Source: Hydractinia symbiolongicarpus (lineage: Eukaryota > Cnidaria > Hydrozoa > Anthoathecata > Hydractiniidae). Taken from it: a DNA stretch of 64,000 nucleotides. The DNA is taken from positions 31,188,001 to 31,252,000 of the forward strand of contig NC_079884.1 of NCBI RefSeq assembly GCF_029227915.1, given 5' to 3'. A program made the position numbers and the translations under genes. This document shows positions 10,301-22,500 of the stretch, piece by piece. The notes under the pieces are model-generated. The model ran no database searches. It was not told where the DNA came from and worked only from the letters and a program-made list of their open reading frames with translations. The stretch's first letter is position 1. Each line of letters opens with the position of its first letter.

Positions 10301-12340
10301 CAGAACGATTTTTTAAATTATTTTTTCACTACTAAAACGCATAAGACTTGTAGTTTTTAAAAATGTTTTCATTTTTGATGAGATGCTGAATATCAGAAGT
10401 TTAATCGCCGGCAAACGAAAACCCGCAATATCCCGCAAATCCCGGGCTTGGCCCGTATAGTCAAAAGTTTCCAAAAAAGTACCCAGGGAGTAAATTCATT
10501 TCCCGAACGATTTTTTAAATTATTTCTCACCACCAAAACGCATGAGACTTGTAGTTTTCAAAAATGTTTTCATTTTTGATGAGACGCTGAATAAAAGAAG
10601 TTTAATCGCCGGCAAACGAACACCTGCGATTTACCGTAAATCCCGGGCTTGGCCCGTATAGTCGAATGTATACAAAGAAAGTACCCTGTGAGTAAACTCA
10701 TTTCCAGAACGATTTTTTAAATTATTTTTTCACCACTAAAACGCATAAGACTTGTAGTTTTTAAAAATGTTTTCATTTTTGATGAGACGCTGAATAAAAG
10801 AAGTTTAATCGCCGGCAAACGAACACCTGCGATTTCCCGTAAATCCCGGACTCGGCCCGTATAGTCAAAAGTATACAAAGAAAGTACCCAGGGAGTAAAC
10901 TCATTTCCCGAACGATTTTTTAAATTATTTTTTCACCACTAAAACGCATGAGACTTGTAGTTTTTAAAAATGTTTTCACTTTTGATGAGACGCCTAATGA
11001 AAGAGGTTTAATCGCCAGCAAACGAAATCCCGCGATTTCCCGTAAATCCGGGGCTTGGCCCGTATAGTCGAATGTATACAAAGAAAGTACCCAGGAAGTA
11101 AACTCATTTCCCGAACGATTTTTTAAATTACTTTTTCAACACTAAAACGCATGAGACTTGTAGTTTTCAAAAATGTTTTCATTTTTGATGAGACGTATAA
11201 TGAAAGAGGTTTAATCGCCGGCAAACGAAAACCCGGGATTTTCTGTAATTCCCGGGATTGGCCCGTATAGTCGAATGTATACAAAGAAAGTACCCAGGGA
11301 GTAAACTCATTTCCCGAACGACTTTTTAAATTATTTTTTCACCACTAAAACGCATAAGACTTGTAGTTTTTAAAAATGTTTTCATTTTTGATGAGACGCT
11401 GAATAAAAGAAGTTTAATCGCCGGCAAACGAAAACCCGCCATTTCCCGTAAACCTTGGACTCGGCCCATATAGTCAAAAGTATACAAAGAAAGTACCCAG
11501 GGAGTAAACTCATTTCCCGAACGATTTTTTATATTATTTTTTTACCACTAAACGCATGAGACTTGTAGTTTTCAAAAATGTTTTCATATTTGATGGGACA
11601 CTAAATAAAAGAAGTTTAATCGCCGGCAAACGAAAATCCGCGATTTCCCGTAAATCCCGGGCTTGGCCCGTATAGTCGAATGTATACAAAGAAAGTACCC
11701 AGGGAGTAAATTCATTTCCCTAACGATTTTTTAAATTATTTTTCACCACTAAAACGCATGAGACTTGTAGTTTTCAAAAATGTTTTCATTTTTGATGAGA
11801 CGCTGAATAAAAGAAGTTTAATCGCCGGCAAACGAACACCTGCGATTTACCGTAAATCCCGGGCTTGGCCCGTATAGTCGAATGTATACAAAGAAAGTAC
11901 CCTGTGAGTAAACTCATTTCCAGAACGATTTTTTAAATTATTTTTCACCACTAAATAAAAGAAGTTTAATCGCCGGCAAACGAAAACCAGCCATTTCCCG
12001 TAAACCTTGGACTCGGCCCATATAGTCAAAAGTATACAAAGAAAGTACCCAGGGAGTAAACTCATTTCCCGAACGATTTTTTATATTATTTTTTTACCAC
12101 TAAACGCACGAGACTTGTAGTTTTCAAAAATGTTTTCATATTTGATGGGACACTAAATAAAAGAAGTTTAATCGCCGGCAAACGAAAATCCGCGATTTAC
12201 CGTAAATCCCGGGCTTGGCCCGTATAGTCGAATGTATACAAAGAAAGTACCCTGTGAGTAAACTCATTTCCAGAACGATTTTTTAAATTATTTTTTCACT
12301 ACTAAAACGCATAAGACTTGTAGTTTTTAAAAATGTTTTC
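7329..12340 (+). repeat. Three copies of a ~1,970-bp higher-order repeat
   Basis: The ACGCACGAG variant lies at 7961, 10134 and 12104, offsets 2,173 and 1,970. The first interval is longer because a single monomer (about 8889-9090, with CCCAGGAAG and the CCCGGG dyad) is duplicated at 9091-9292; the third copy has it once. Truncated-monomer junctions at 7806, 9979 and 11949 keep the same spacing. The unit is closely related to the 1,968-bp unit at the left end of the window. Confidence 0.86.
8889..9292 (+). repeat. Single-monomer tandem duplication
   Basis: Two adjacent 202-bp monomers share the same private bases (CCCAGGAAG, TTAAATTACTTTTTCAACAC, GGGATTTTCTGTAATTCCCGGG) and are essentially identical. 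The related unit at about 11,059 has only one. This is the smallest visible step of array growth. Confidence 0.85.
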
Positions 12341-14110
12341 ATTTTTGATGAGACGCTGAATAAAAGAAGTTTAATCGCCGGCACACGAAAACCCGCAATA
12401 TCCCGTAAATCCCGGGCTTGGCCCGTATAGTCAAAAGTTTCCAAAAAAGTACCCAGGGAGTAAATTCATTTCCCGAACGATTTTTTAAATTATTTTTCAC
12501 CACTAAAACGCATGAGACTTGTAGTTTTCAAAAATGTTTTCATTTTTGATGAGACGCTGAATAAAAGAAGTTTAATCGCCGGCAAACGAACACCTGCGAT
12601 TTACCGTAAATCCCGGGCTTGGCCCGTATAGTCGAATGTATACAAAGAAAGTACCCCGTGAGTAAACTCATTTCCAGAACGATTTTTTAAATTATTTTTT
12701 CACCACTAAAACGCATAAGACTTGTAGTTTTTAAAAATGTTTTCATTTTTGATGAGACGCTGAATAAAAGAAGTTTAATCGCCGGCAAACGAACACCTGG
12801 GATTTCCCGTAAATCCCGGACTCGGCCCGTATAGTCAAAAGTATACAAAGAAAGTACCCAGGGAGTAAACTCATTTCCCGAACGATTTTTTAAATTATTT
12901 TTTCACCACTAAAACGCATGAGACTTGTAGTTTTTAAAAATGTTTTCACTTTTGATGAGACGCCTAATGAAAGAGGTTTAATCGCCGGCAAACGAAATCC
13001 CGCGATTTCCCGCAAATCCGGGGCTTGGCCCGTATAGTCGAATGTATACAAAGAAAGTACCCAGGGAGTAAACTCATTTCCCGAACGATTTTTTTAATTT
13101 TTTTTTCACCACTAAAACGCATGAGACTTGTAGTTTTCAAAAATGTTTTCATTTTTGATGAGACGCTTAATGAAAGAGGTTTAATCGCCGGCAAACGAAA
13201 ACCCGCGATTTCCCGTAAATCCCAGGATTGCCCCGTGTAGTCGAATGTATACAAAGAAAGTACCCTGTGAGTAAACTCATTTCCAGAACGATTTTTTAAA
13301 TTATTTTTTCACCACTAAAACGCATGAGACTTGTAGTTTTCAAACTTGTTTTCATTTTTGTTGAGACGCTGAATAAAAGAAGTTTAATCGCCGGCAAACG
13401 AACACCTGCGATTTCCCGTAAATCCCGGACTCGGCCCGTATCGTCAAAAGTATACAAAGAAAGTACCCAGGGAGTAAACTAATTTCACAAACGATTTTTT
13501 AAATTATTATTTCACCACTAAAGCCCATGAGACTTGTAGTTTTTAAAAATGTTTTCATTTTTGATGAGACGCTGAATAAAAGAAGTTTAATCGCCGGCAA
13601 ACGAAAACCCGCGATTTCCCGTAAATCCCGGACTCGGCCTGTATAGTCAAAAGTATACAAAGAAAGTACCCAGGGAGTAAACTCATTTCCCAAACGATCT
13701 TTTAAATTATTATTTCACCACTAAAGCCCATGAGACTTGTAGTTTTTAAAAATGTTTTCATTTTTGATGAGACGCTGAATAAAAGAAGTTTAATCGCCGG
13801 CAAACGAAAACCCGCGATTTCTCGTAAATCCCGGACTCGGCCCGTATGGTCAAAAGTATACAAGGAAAATACCCAGTGAGTAAACTCATTTCCCGTACGA
13901 ATTTTTAAATTATTTTTTCACCACTAAAACGCATGAGACTTGTAGTTTTTAAAAATGTTTTCATTTTTGATGAGACGCTGAATAAAAGAAGTTAAATCGC
14001 CGGCAAACGAAAACCTGCGATTTCCAGTAAATCCCGGACTCGGCCCGTATAGTCAAAAGTATACAAAGAAAGTACCCAGGGAGTAAACTCATTTCCAGAA
14101 CGATTTTTTA
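12340..14110 (+). repeat. Recurring A-type segment with CAAACTTG and T-rich monomers
   Basis: Markers in order are CGCCTAATGAAAGAGG (about 12962), the T-rich tract TTTTTTTAATTTTTTTTTC (about 13088), CAAACTTGTTTTCATTTTTG with GTTGAGACG (13341), TTTCACAAACG, and GGTCAAAAG with AAGGAAAATACC (13848). The same order is found at 39.8-41.0 kb (offset 26,860), 43.4-44.6 kb (offset 30,452) and 52.4-53.55 kb (offset 39,440). It is therefore one of the best preserved long units in the window. Confidence 0.85.
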
Positions 14111-15659
14111 AATTATATTTTCACCACTAAAACGCATGAGACTTGTAGTTTTTAGAAATGTTTTCATTTTTGATGAGACGTTAGTGAAAGTGGTTTAATA
14201 GCTGGCAAACGAAAACCCGCGATTTCCCGTAAATCCCTGGCTTGGCCCGTTTAGTCGAATGTATACAAAGAAAGTACCCTGTGAGTAAACTCATTTCCAA
14301 AACGATTTTTTAAATTATTATTTCACCACTAAAGCCCATGAGACTTGTAGTTTTCAGAAATGTTTTCATTTTTGATGAGACGCTTAGTGAATGTGGTTTA
14401 ATAGCCGGCAAACAAAAACCCGTGATTTCCTGTAAATCCCGGGCTTGGCCCGTATAGTCGAATGTATACAAAGAAAGTACCCCGTGAGTAAACTCATTTC
14501 CAAAACGATTTTTTAAATTATCTTTTCACCACTAAAACGCATGAGACTTGTAGTTTTCAAAAATGTTTTCATTTTTGATGAGACGTTGAATAAAAGAAGT
14601 TTAATCGCCGGCAAACGAAAACGCGCGATTTCCCGTGAATCCCGGACTCGGCCCGTATAGTCAAAACTATACAAAGAAAGTACCCAGGGAGTAAACTCAT
14701 TTCCCGAACGATTTTTTAAATTATTTTTTCACCACTAAAACGCATAAGACTTGTACTTTTCAGAAATGTTTTCATTTTTGATGAGACCCTTAATGAAAGT
14801 AGTTTAATCGACGGCAAACCAAAACCCGCGATTTTCCGTAAATCCCGGGCTTGGCCCGTATAGTCGAATGAATACAAAGAAAGTACCCTGTGAGTAAACT
14901 CATTTCCAGAACGATTTTTTAAATTATATTTTCACCACTAAAACGTATGAGACTTGTAGTTTTTAGAAATGTTTTCATTTTTGATGAGACGTTAGTGAAA
15001 GTGGTTTATTCGCTGGCAAACAAAAATCCGCGATTTCCCGTAAATCCCTGGCTTGGCCCGTTTAGTCGAATGTATACAAAGAAAGTACCCTGTGAGTGAA
15101 CTCATTTCCAAAACGATTTTTTAAATTATTATTTCACCACTAAAGCCCATGAGACTTGTAGTTTTCAGAAATGTTTTCATTTTTGATGAGACGCTTAGTG
15201 AATGTGGTTTAATAGCCGGCAAACGAAAACCCGTGATTTCCTGTAAATCCTGGGCTTGGCCCGTATAGTCGAATGTATACCAAGAAAGTACCCTGTGAGT
15301 AAACTCATTTCCAAAACGATTTTTTAAACTATCTTTTCACCACTAAAACATATGAGACTTGTAGTTTTCAAAAATGTTTTCATTTTTGATGAGACGTTGA
15401 ATAAAAGAGGTTTAATCGCCGGCAAACGAAAACCCGCCATTTCCCGTAAACCCCGGACTCGGCCCGTATAGTCAAATGTATACAAAGAAAGTACCCAGGG
15501 AGTAAACTCATTTTCCGAACGATTTTTCAAATTATTAATTCACCACTAAAGCCCATGAGACTTGTAGTTTTTAAAAATGCTTTCATTTTTGATGAGACGC
15601 TGAATAAAAGAAGTTTAATCGCCGGCAAACGAAAACCCGCCATTTCCTGTAAACCCCGG

Positions 15660-18600
15660 ACTCGGCCCGTATAGTCGAAAGTATACAAAGAAGGTACCCA
15701 GGGAGTAAACTCATTTCCCGAACGATTTTTTAAATTATATTTTCACCACTAAAACGCATGAGACTTGTAGTTTTTAGAAATGTTTTCATTTTTGATGAGA
15801 CGTTAGTGAAAGTGGTTTAACCGCTGGCAAGCGAAAACCCGCGATTTCCCGTAAATCCCTGGCTTGGCCCGTTTAGTCGAATGTATACAAAGAAAGTAAC
15901 CTGTGAGTAAACTCATTTCCAAAACGATTTTTTAAATTATTATTTCACCACTAAAGCCCATGAGACTTGTAGTTTTCAGAAATGTTTTCATTTTTGATGA
16001 GACGCTTAGTGAATGTGGTTTAATAGCCGGCAAACGAAAACCCGTGATTTCCTGTAAATCCCGGGCTTGGCCCGTATAATCGAATGTATACAAAGAAAGT
16101 ACCCAGGGAGTAAACTCATTTTCCGAACGATTTTTTAAATTATTAATTCACCACTAAAGCCCATGAGACTTGTAGTTTTTAAAAATGCTTTCATTTTTGA
16201 TGAGACGCTGAATAAAAGAAGTTTAATCGCCGGCAAACGAAAACCCGCGATTTCCAGTAAATCCCGGACTCGGCCCGTATAGTCAAAAGTATAAAAAGAA
16301 AGTACCCATGGAGTAAAATCATTTCCCGAACGATTTTTTAAATTATTTTTTCACCACTAAAACGCATGAGACTTGTAGTTTTTAGAAATGTTTTCATTTT
16401 TGATGAGATGCTTAATGAAAGTGGTTTAATCGCCGGCAAACGAAAACCCGCGATTTCCCGTAAATCCCGGCTTGGCCCGTATAGTCGAATGTATACAAAG
16501 AAAGTACCCTGTGAGTAAACTCGTTTCCAAAACGATTTTTTAAATTATCTTTTCACCACTAAAACGCATGAGACTTGTAGTTTTCAAAAATGTTTTCATT
16601 TTTGATGAGACGCTGAATAAAAGAAGTTTAATCGCCGGCAAACGAAAACCCGCCATTTCCTGTAAACCCCGGACTCGGCCCGTATAGTCGAAAGTATACA
16701 AAGAAGGTACCCAGGGAGTAAACTCATTTCCCGAACGATTTTTTAAATTATATTTTCACCACTAAAACGCATGAGACTTGTAGTTTTTAGAAATGTTTTC
16801 ATTTTTGATGAGACGTTAGTGAAAGTGGTTTAACCGCTGGCAAGCGAAAACCCGCGATTTCCCGTAAATCCCTGGCTTGGCCCGTTTAGTCGAATGTATA
16901 CAAAGAAAGTAACCTGTGAGTAAACTCATTTCCAAAACGATTTTTTAAATTATTATTTCACCACTAAAGCCCATGAGACTTGTAGTTTTCAGAAATGTTT
17001 TCATTTTTGATGAGACGCTTAGTGAATGTGGTTTAATAGCCGGCAAACGAAAACCCGTGATTTCCTGTAAATCCCGGGCTTGGCCCGTATAATCGAATGT
17101 ATACAAAGAAAGTACCCTGTGAGTAAACTAATTTCCAAAACGATTTTTTAAATTATCTTTTCACCACTAAAACGAATGAGACTTGTAGTTTTCAAAAATG
17201 TTTTCATTTTTGATGAGACGTTGAATAAAAGAAGTTTAATCGATGGCAAACGAAAACCCGCCATTTCCCGTAAACCCCGGACTCGGCCCGTATAGTCAAA
17301 TGTATACGAAGAAAGTACCCAGGGAGTAAACTCATTTTCCGAACGATTTTTTAAATTATTAATTCACCACTAAAGCCCATGAGACTTGTAGTTTTTAAAA
17401 ATGCTTTCATTTTTGATGAGACGCTGAATAAAAGAAGTTTAATCGCCGGCAAACGAAAACCCGCGATTTCCAGTAAATCCCGGACTCGGCCCGTATAGTC
17501 AAAAGTATAAAAAGAAAGTACCCATGGAGTAAAATCATTTCCCGAACGATTTTTTAAATTATTTTTTCACCACTAAAACGCATGAGACTTGTAGTTTTTA
17601 GAAATGTTTTCATTTTTGATGAGATGCTTAATGAAAGTGGTTTAATCGCCGGCAAACGAAAACCCGCGATTTCCCGTAAATCCCGGCTTGGCCCGTATAG
17701 TCGAATGTATACAAAGAAAGTACCCTGTGAGTAAACTCATTTCCAAAACGATTTTTTAAATTATCTTTTCACCACTAAAACGCATGAGACTTGTAGTTTT
17801 CAAAAATGTTTTCATTCTTGATGAGACGCTGAATAAAAGAAGTTTAATCGCCGGCAAACGAAAACCCGCCATTTTCCGTGAACCCCGGACTCGGCCCGTA
17901 TAGTCGAAAGTATACAAAGAAGGTACCCAGGGAGTAAACTCATTTCCCGAACGATTTTTTAAATTATTTTTTCACCACTAAAACGCATGAGACTTGTAGT
18001 TTTCAAAAATGTTTTCATTTTTGATGGGACGCTGAATAAAAGAAGTTTAATCGCCGGCAAACGAAAACCTGCGATTTCCCGTAAACCCCGGACTCGGCCC
18101 GTATAGTCAAATGTATACAAAGAAAGTACCCAGGGAGTAAACTCATTTCCCGAACGATTTTTTAAATTATTTTTTCACCACTAAAACGCATGAGACTTGT
18201 AGTTTTCAAAAATGTTTTCATTTTTGATGAAACCCTTAATGAAAGTGGTTTAATCGCCGGCAAACCAAAACCCGCGATTTTCCGTAAATCCCGGGCTTGG
18301 CCCGTATAGTCGAATGAATACAAAGAAAGTACCCTGTGAGTAAACTCATTTCCAGAACGATTTTTTAAATTATCTTTTCACCACTAAAACGCATGAGACT
18401 TGTAGTTTTCAAAAATGTTTTCATTTTTGATGAGAAGCTGAATGAAAGGAGTTTAATCGCCGGCAAACGAAAACGCTCGATTTCCCGTACATCCCGGACT
18501 CGGCCCGTATAGTCAAAAGTATACAAAGAAAGTACCCAGGGAGTAAACTCATTTCCCGAACGATTTTTTAAATTATATTTTCACCACTAAAACGCATGAG
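15660..18600 (+). repeat. Overlapping 1,013- and 1,216-bp tandem duplications
   Basis: About 15,660-16,100 matches 16,680-17,110 (offset 1,013). About 16,100-16,690 matches 17,320-17,900 (offset 1,216), including the unusual AAAGTATAAAAAG and CCCATGGAGTAAAATC monomer at about 16,290 and 17,505. The two periods interlock, as expected from repeated out-of-register exchange. Confidence 0.8.
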
Positions 18601-20840
18601 ACTTGTAGTTTTTAGAAATGTTTTCATTTTTGATGAGACGTTAGTGAAAGTGGTTTATTCGCTGGCAAACGAAAACCCGCGATTTCCCGTAAATCCCGGG
18701 CTTGGTCCGTATAGTCGAATGTATACCAAGGAAGTACCCTGTGAGTAAACTCATTTCCAAAACGATTTTTTAAACTATCTTTTCACCACCAAAACATATG
18801 AGACTTGTAGTTTTCAAAAATGTTTTCATTTTTGATGAGACGTTGAATAAAAGAAGTTTAATCGCCGACAAACGAAAACCCGCCATTTCCCGTAAACCCC
18901 GGACTCGGCCCGTATAGTCAAATGTATACAAAGAAAGTACCCAGGGAGTAAACTCATTTTCCGAACGATTTTTTAAATTATTAATTCACCACTAAAGCCC
19001 ATGAGACTTGTAGTTTTTAGAAATGTTTTCATTTTTGATGAGACGTTAGTGAAAGTGGTTTATTCGCTGGCAAACGAAAACCCGCGATTTCCCGTAAATC
19101 CCTGGCTTGGCCCGTTTAGTCGAATGTATACAAAGAAAGTACCCTGTGAGTAAACTCATTTCCAAAACGATTTTTTAAATTATTATTTCACCACTAAAGC
19201 CCATGAGACTTGTAGATTTCAGAAATGTTTTCATTTTTGATGAGACGCTTAGTGAATGTGGTTTAATAGCCGGCAAACGAAAACCCGTGATTTCCTGTAA
19301 ATCCCGGGCTTGGCCCGTATAGTCGAATGTATACCAAGAAAGTACCCTGTGAGTAAACTCATTTCCAAAACGATTTTTTAAACTATCTTTTCACCAATAA
19401 AACACATGAGACTTGTAGTTTTCAAAAATGTTTTCATTTTTGATGAGACGCTGAATAAAAGAAGTTTAATCGCCGGCAAACGAAAACCTGCGATTTCCCG
19501 TAAACCCCGGACTCGGCCCGTATAGTCAAATGTATACAAAGAAAGTACCCAGGGAGTAAACTCATTTCCCGAACGATTTTTTAAATTATTTTTTCACCAC
19601 TAAAACGCATGAGACTTGTAGTTTTCAAAAATGTTTTCATTTTTGATGAAACCCTTAATGAAAGTGGTTTAATCGCCGGCAAACCAAAACCCGCGATTTT
19701 CCGTAAATCCCGGGCTTGGCCCGTATAGTCGAATGAATACAAAGAAAGTACCCTGTGAGTAAACTCATTTCCAGAACGATTTTTTAAATTATCTTTTCAC
19801 CACTAAAACGCATGAGACTTGTAGTTTTCAAAAATGTTTTCATTTTTGATGAGACGCTGAATGAAAGGAGTTTAATCGCCGGCAAACGAAAACGCTCGAT
19901 TTCCCGTACATCCCGGACTCGGCCCGTATAGTCAAAAGTATACAAAGAAAGTACCCAGGGAGTAAACTCATTTCCCGAACGATTTTTTAAATTATATTTT
20001 CACCACTAAAACGCATGAGACTTGTAGTTTTTAGAAATGTTTTCATTTTTGATGAGACGTTAGTGAAAGTGGTTTATTCGCTGGCAAACGAAAACCCGCG
20101 ATTTCCCGTAAATCCCGGGCTTGGTCCGTATAGTCGAATGTATACCAAGAAAGTACCCTGTGAGTAAACTCATTTCCAAAACGATTTTTTAAACTATCTT
20201 TTCACCACCAAAACATATGAGACTTGTAGTTTTCAAAAATGTTTTCATTTTTGATGAGACGTTGAATAAAAGAAGTTTAATCGCCGACAAACGAAAACCC
20301 GCCATTTCCCGTAAACCCCGGACTCGGCCCGTATAGTCAAATGTATACAAAGAAAGTACCCAGGGAGTAAACTCATTTTCCGAACGATTTTTTAAATTAT
20401 TAATTCACCACTAAAGCCCATGAGACTTGTAGTTTTTAGAAATGTTTTCATTTTTGATGAGACGTTAGTGAAAGTGGTTTATTCGCTGGCAAACGAAAAC
20501 CCGCGATTTCCCGTAAATCCCTGGCTTGGCCCGTTTAGTCGAATGTATACAAAGAAAGTACCCTGTGAGTAAACTCATTTCCAAAACGATTTTTTAAATT
20601 ATTATTTCACCACTAAAGCCCATGAGACTTGTAGATTTCAGAAATGTTTTCATTTTTGATGAGACGCTTAGTGAATGTGGTTTAATAGCCGGCAAACGAA
20701 AACCCGTGATTTCCTGTAAATCCCGGGCTTGGCCCGTATAGTCGAATGTATACCAAGAAAGTACCCTGTGAGTAAACTCATTTCCAAAACGATTTTTTAA
20801 ACTATCTTTTCACCAATAAAACACATGAGACTTGTAGTTT
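18000..20840 (+). repeat. Two tandem copies of a 1,419-bp higher-order repeat
   Basis: GATGGGACGCTGAATAAAAG and its followers, CTTGGTCCGT (18701, 20120), GCCGACAAACG, and TGTAGATTTCAG (about 19,211 and 20,630) repeat in the same order at offset 1,419, seven monomers. The first copy has one private difference in CCAAGGAAG near 18,730. Confidence 0.82.
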
Positions 20841-20935
20841 TCAAAAATGTTTTCATTTTTGATGAGACGCTGAATGAAAGGAGTTTAATCGCCGGCAAAC
20901 GAAAACGCTCGATTTCCCGTACATCCCGGACTCGG

Positions 20936-21110
20936 CCCGTATAGTCAAAAGTATACAAAGAAAGTACCCAGGGAGTAAACTCATTTCCCGAACGATTTTT
21001 TAAATTATATTTTCACCACTAAAACGCATGAGACTTGTAGTTTTTAGAAATGTTTAGAAATGAAAAAAAATTTAGAAATGGCAAACGAAAACCGTAAATC
21101 CCGGGCTTGG
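20936..21110 (+). repeat. 175-bp rearranged monomer with three TTTAGAAATG copies
   Basis: After the normal TTGTAGTTTT the copy reads TTTAGAAATG twice in tandem, then an A8 run, then TTTAGAAATG again, joining to GCAAACGAAAACCG. The right arm of the stem-loop, the GAGACG region and GCCGGC are lost. It is followed by the private change TAGTTGAATG. The same rearrangement is present at 56539, 58539 and 61351, so it arose once and was copied. Confidence 0.9.
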
Positions 21111-21652
21111 CCCGTATAGTTGAATGTATACCAAGAAAGTACCCTGTGAGTAAACTCATTTCCAAAACAATTTTTTAAACTATCTTTTCACCACTAAAAC
21201 GCATGAGACTTGTAGTTTTTAAAAATGTTTTCATTTTTGATGAGACGCTGAATAAAAGAAGTTTAATCGCCGGCAAACGAAAACCCGCGTTTTCTCGTAA
21301 ATCCCGGACTCGGCTCGTATAGTCAAAAGTATACAAAGAAAGTACCCAGGGAGTAAACTCATTTCCCAAACGATCTTTTATATTATTATTTCACCACTAA
21401 AGCCCATGAGACTTGTAGTTTTAAAAATGTTTTCATTTTTGATGAGACGCCTAATGAAAGAGGTTTAATCGCCGGCAAACGAAATCCCGCGATTTCCCGT
21501 AAATCCAGGGCTTGGCCCGTATAGTCGAATGTATACAAAGAAAGTACCCAGGGAGTAAACTCATTTTCCGAACGATTTTTTTAATTTTTTTTTCACCACT
21601 AAAACGCATGAGACTTGTAGTTTTCAAAAATGTTTTCATTTTTGATGAGACG

Positions 21653-22500
21653 CTTCATGAAAGATTTTAATCGCCGGCAAACGAAAACCCGCGATTTCCC
21701 GTAAATCCCGGGATTGGCCCGTGTAGTCGAATGTACACAAAAAAAGTACCCTGTGAGTAAACTCATTTCCAGAACGATTTTTTAAATTATTTTTTCACCA
21801 CTAAAACGCATGAGACTTGTAGTTTTCAAACTTGTTTTCATTTTTGTTGAGACGCTGAATAAAAGAAGTTTAATCGCCGGCAAACGAACACCTGCGATTT
21901 CCCGTAAATCCCGGACTCGGCCCGTATAGTCAAAAGTATACAAAGAAAGTACCCAGGGAGTAAACTCATTTCACAAACGATTTTTTAAATTATTATTTCA
22001 CCACTAAAGCCCATGAGACTTGTAGTTTTTAAAAATGTTTTCATTTTTGATGAGACGCTGAATAAAAGAAGTTTAATCGCCGGCAAACGAAAACCCGCGT
22101 TTTCCCGTAAATCCCAGACTCGGCCCGTATAGTCAAAAGTATACAAAGAAAGTACCCAGGGAGTAAACTCATTTCCTAAACGATCTTTTAAATTATTATT
22201 TCACCACTAAAACCCATGAGACTTGTAGTTTTCAAAAATGTTTTCATTTTTGATGAGACGCTTCATGAAAGATTTTAATCGCCGGCAAACGAAAACCCGC
22301 GATTTCCCGTAAATCCCGGGATTGGCCCGTGTAGTCGAATGTACACAAAAAAAGTACCCTGTGAGTAAACTCATTTCCAGAACGATTTTTTAAATTATTT
22401 TTTCACCACTAAAACGCATGAGACTTGTAGTTTTCAAACTTGTTTTCATTTTTGTTGAGACGCTGAATAAAAGAAGTTTAATCGCCGGCAAACGAACACC
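21653..22500 (+). repeat. 608-bp local duplication around CTTCATGAAAG
   Basis: CGCTTCATGAAAGATTTTAATC, with about two bases lost relative to CTTAATGAAAGAGGTTTAATC, lies at 21653 and 22261. It is followed by GTGTAGTCGAATGTACACAAAAAAAG and CAAACTTG in both copies. The offset of 608 equals three monomers. The marker recurs at about 26918 and 29957. Confidence 0.8.

Larger units (their letters stand above)
1..14110 (+). repeat. Block A: satellite region with 148-bp truncated monomers
   Basis: This block is defined by variants absent from block E: GATGGGACACTAAATAAAAG, CAAAAGTTTCC, TTTTTTACCACTAAACGCA and the truncated monomers joined at CACTAAA. It includes the 1,968-bp and 1,970-bp higher-order repeats. 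From about 6,380 to 7,320 it contains E-type monomers (TTATATTTTC, GTTAGTGAAAGTGG, GTACTTTTCAG) that match 14,110-15,270, so the A and E variant sets were already mixed before the last rearrangements. The right edge is placed where E-type monomers become continuous. Confidence 0.7.
14110..21440 (+). repeat. Block E: second satellite variant set
   Basis: The block is made of TTATATTTTC/TTTTTAGAAATG/GTTAGTGAAAGTGG, TTATTATTTC/TTTTCAGAAATG/GCTTAGTGAATGTGG, TTATCTTTTC/GTTGAATAAAAG and TTATTAATTC variants in recurring order. No 148-bp truncated monomers occur. Local periods read from landmarks are 1,013 bp (TAGTCGAAAGTATAC at 15671 and 16684), 1,216 bp (16684 and 17900) and 1,419 bp (CTTGGTCCGT at 18701 and 20120), near 5, 6 and 7 monomers. 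A 137- or 148-bp type is not seen, but one 175-bp rearranged monomer ends the block. Confidence 0.78.

Noticed and set aside
13025-13240. Plus-strand reading frames of 65-79 codons at 13025, 24849, 39885, 42008, 52465 and similar places
   Set aside because: Same explanation: short frames across one monomer, overlapping antisense frames of equal quality, with no domain or codon signal.
20936-21110. Small transposon insertion in the 175-bp monomer
   Set aside because: The monomer is shorter than normal, the new sequence is only repeats of TTTAGAAATG and an A run, and there are no terminal repeats.
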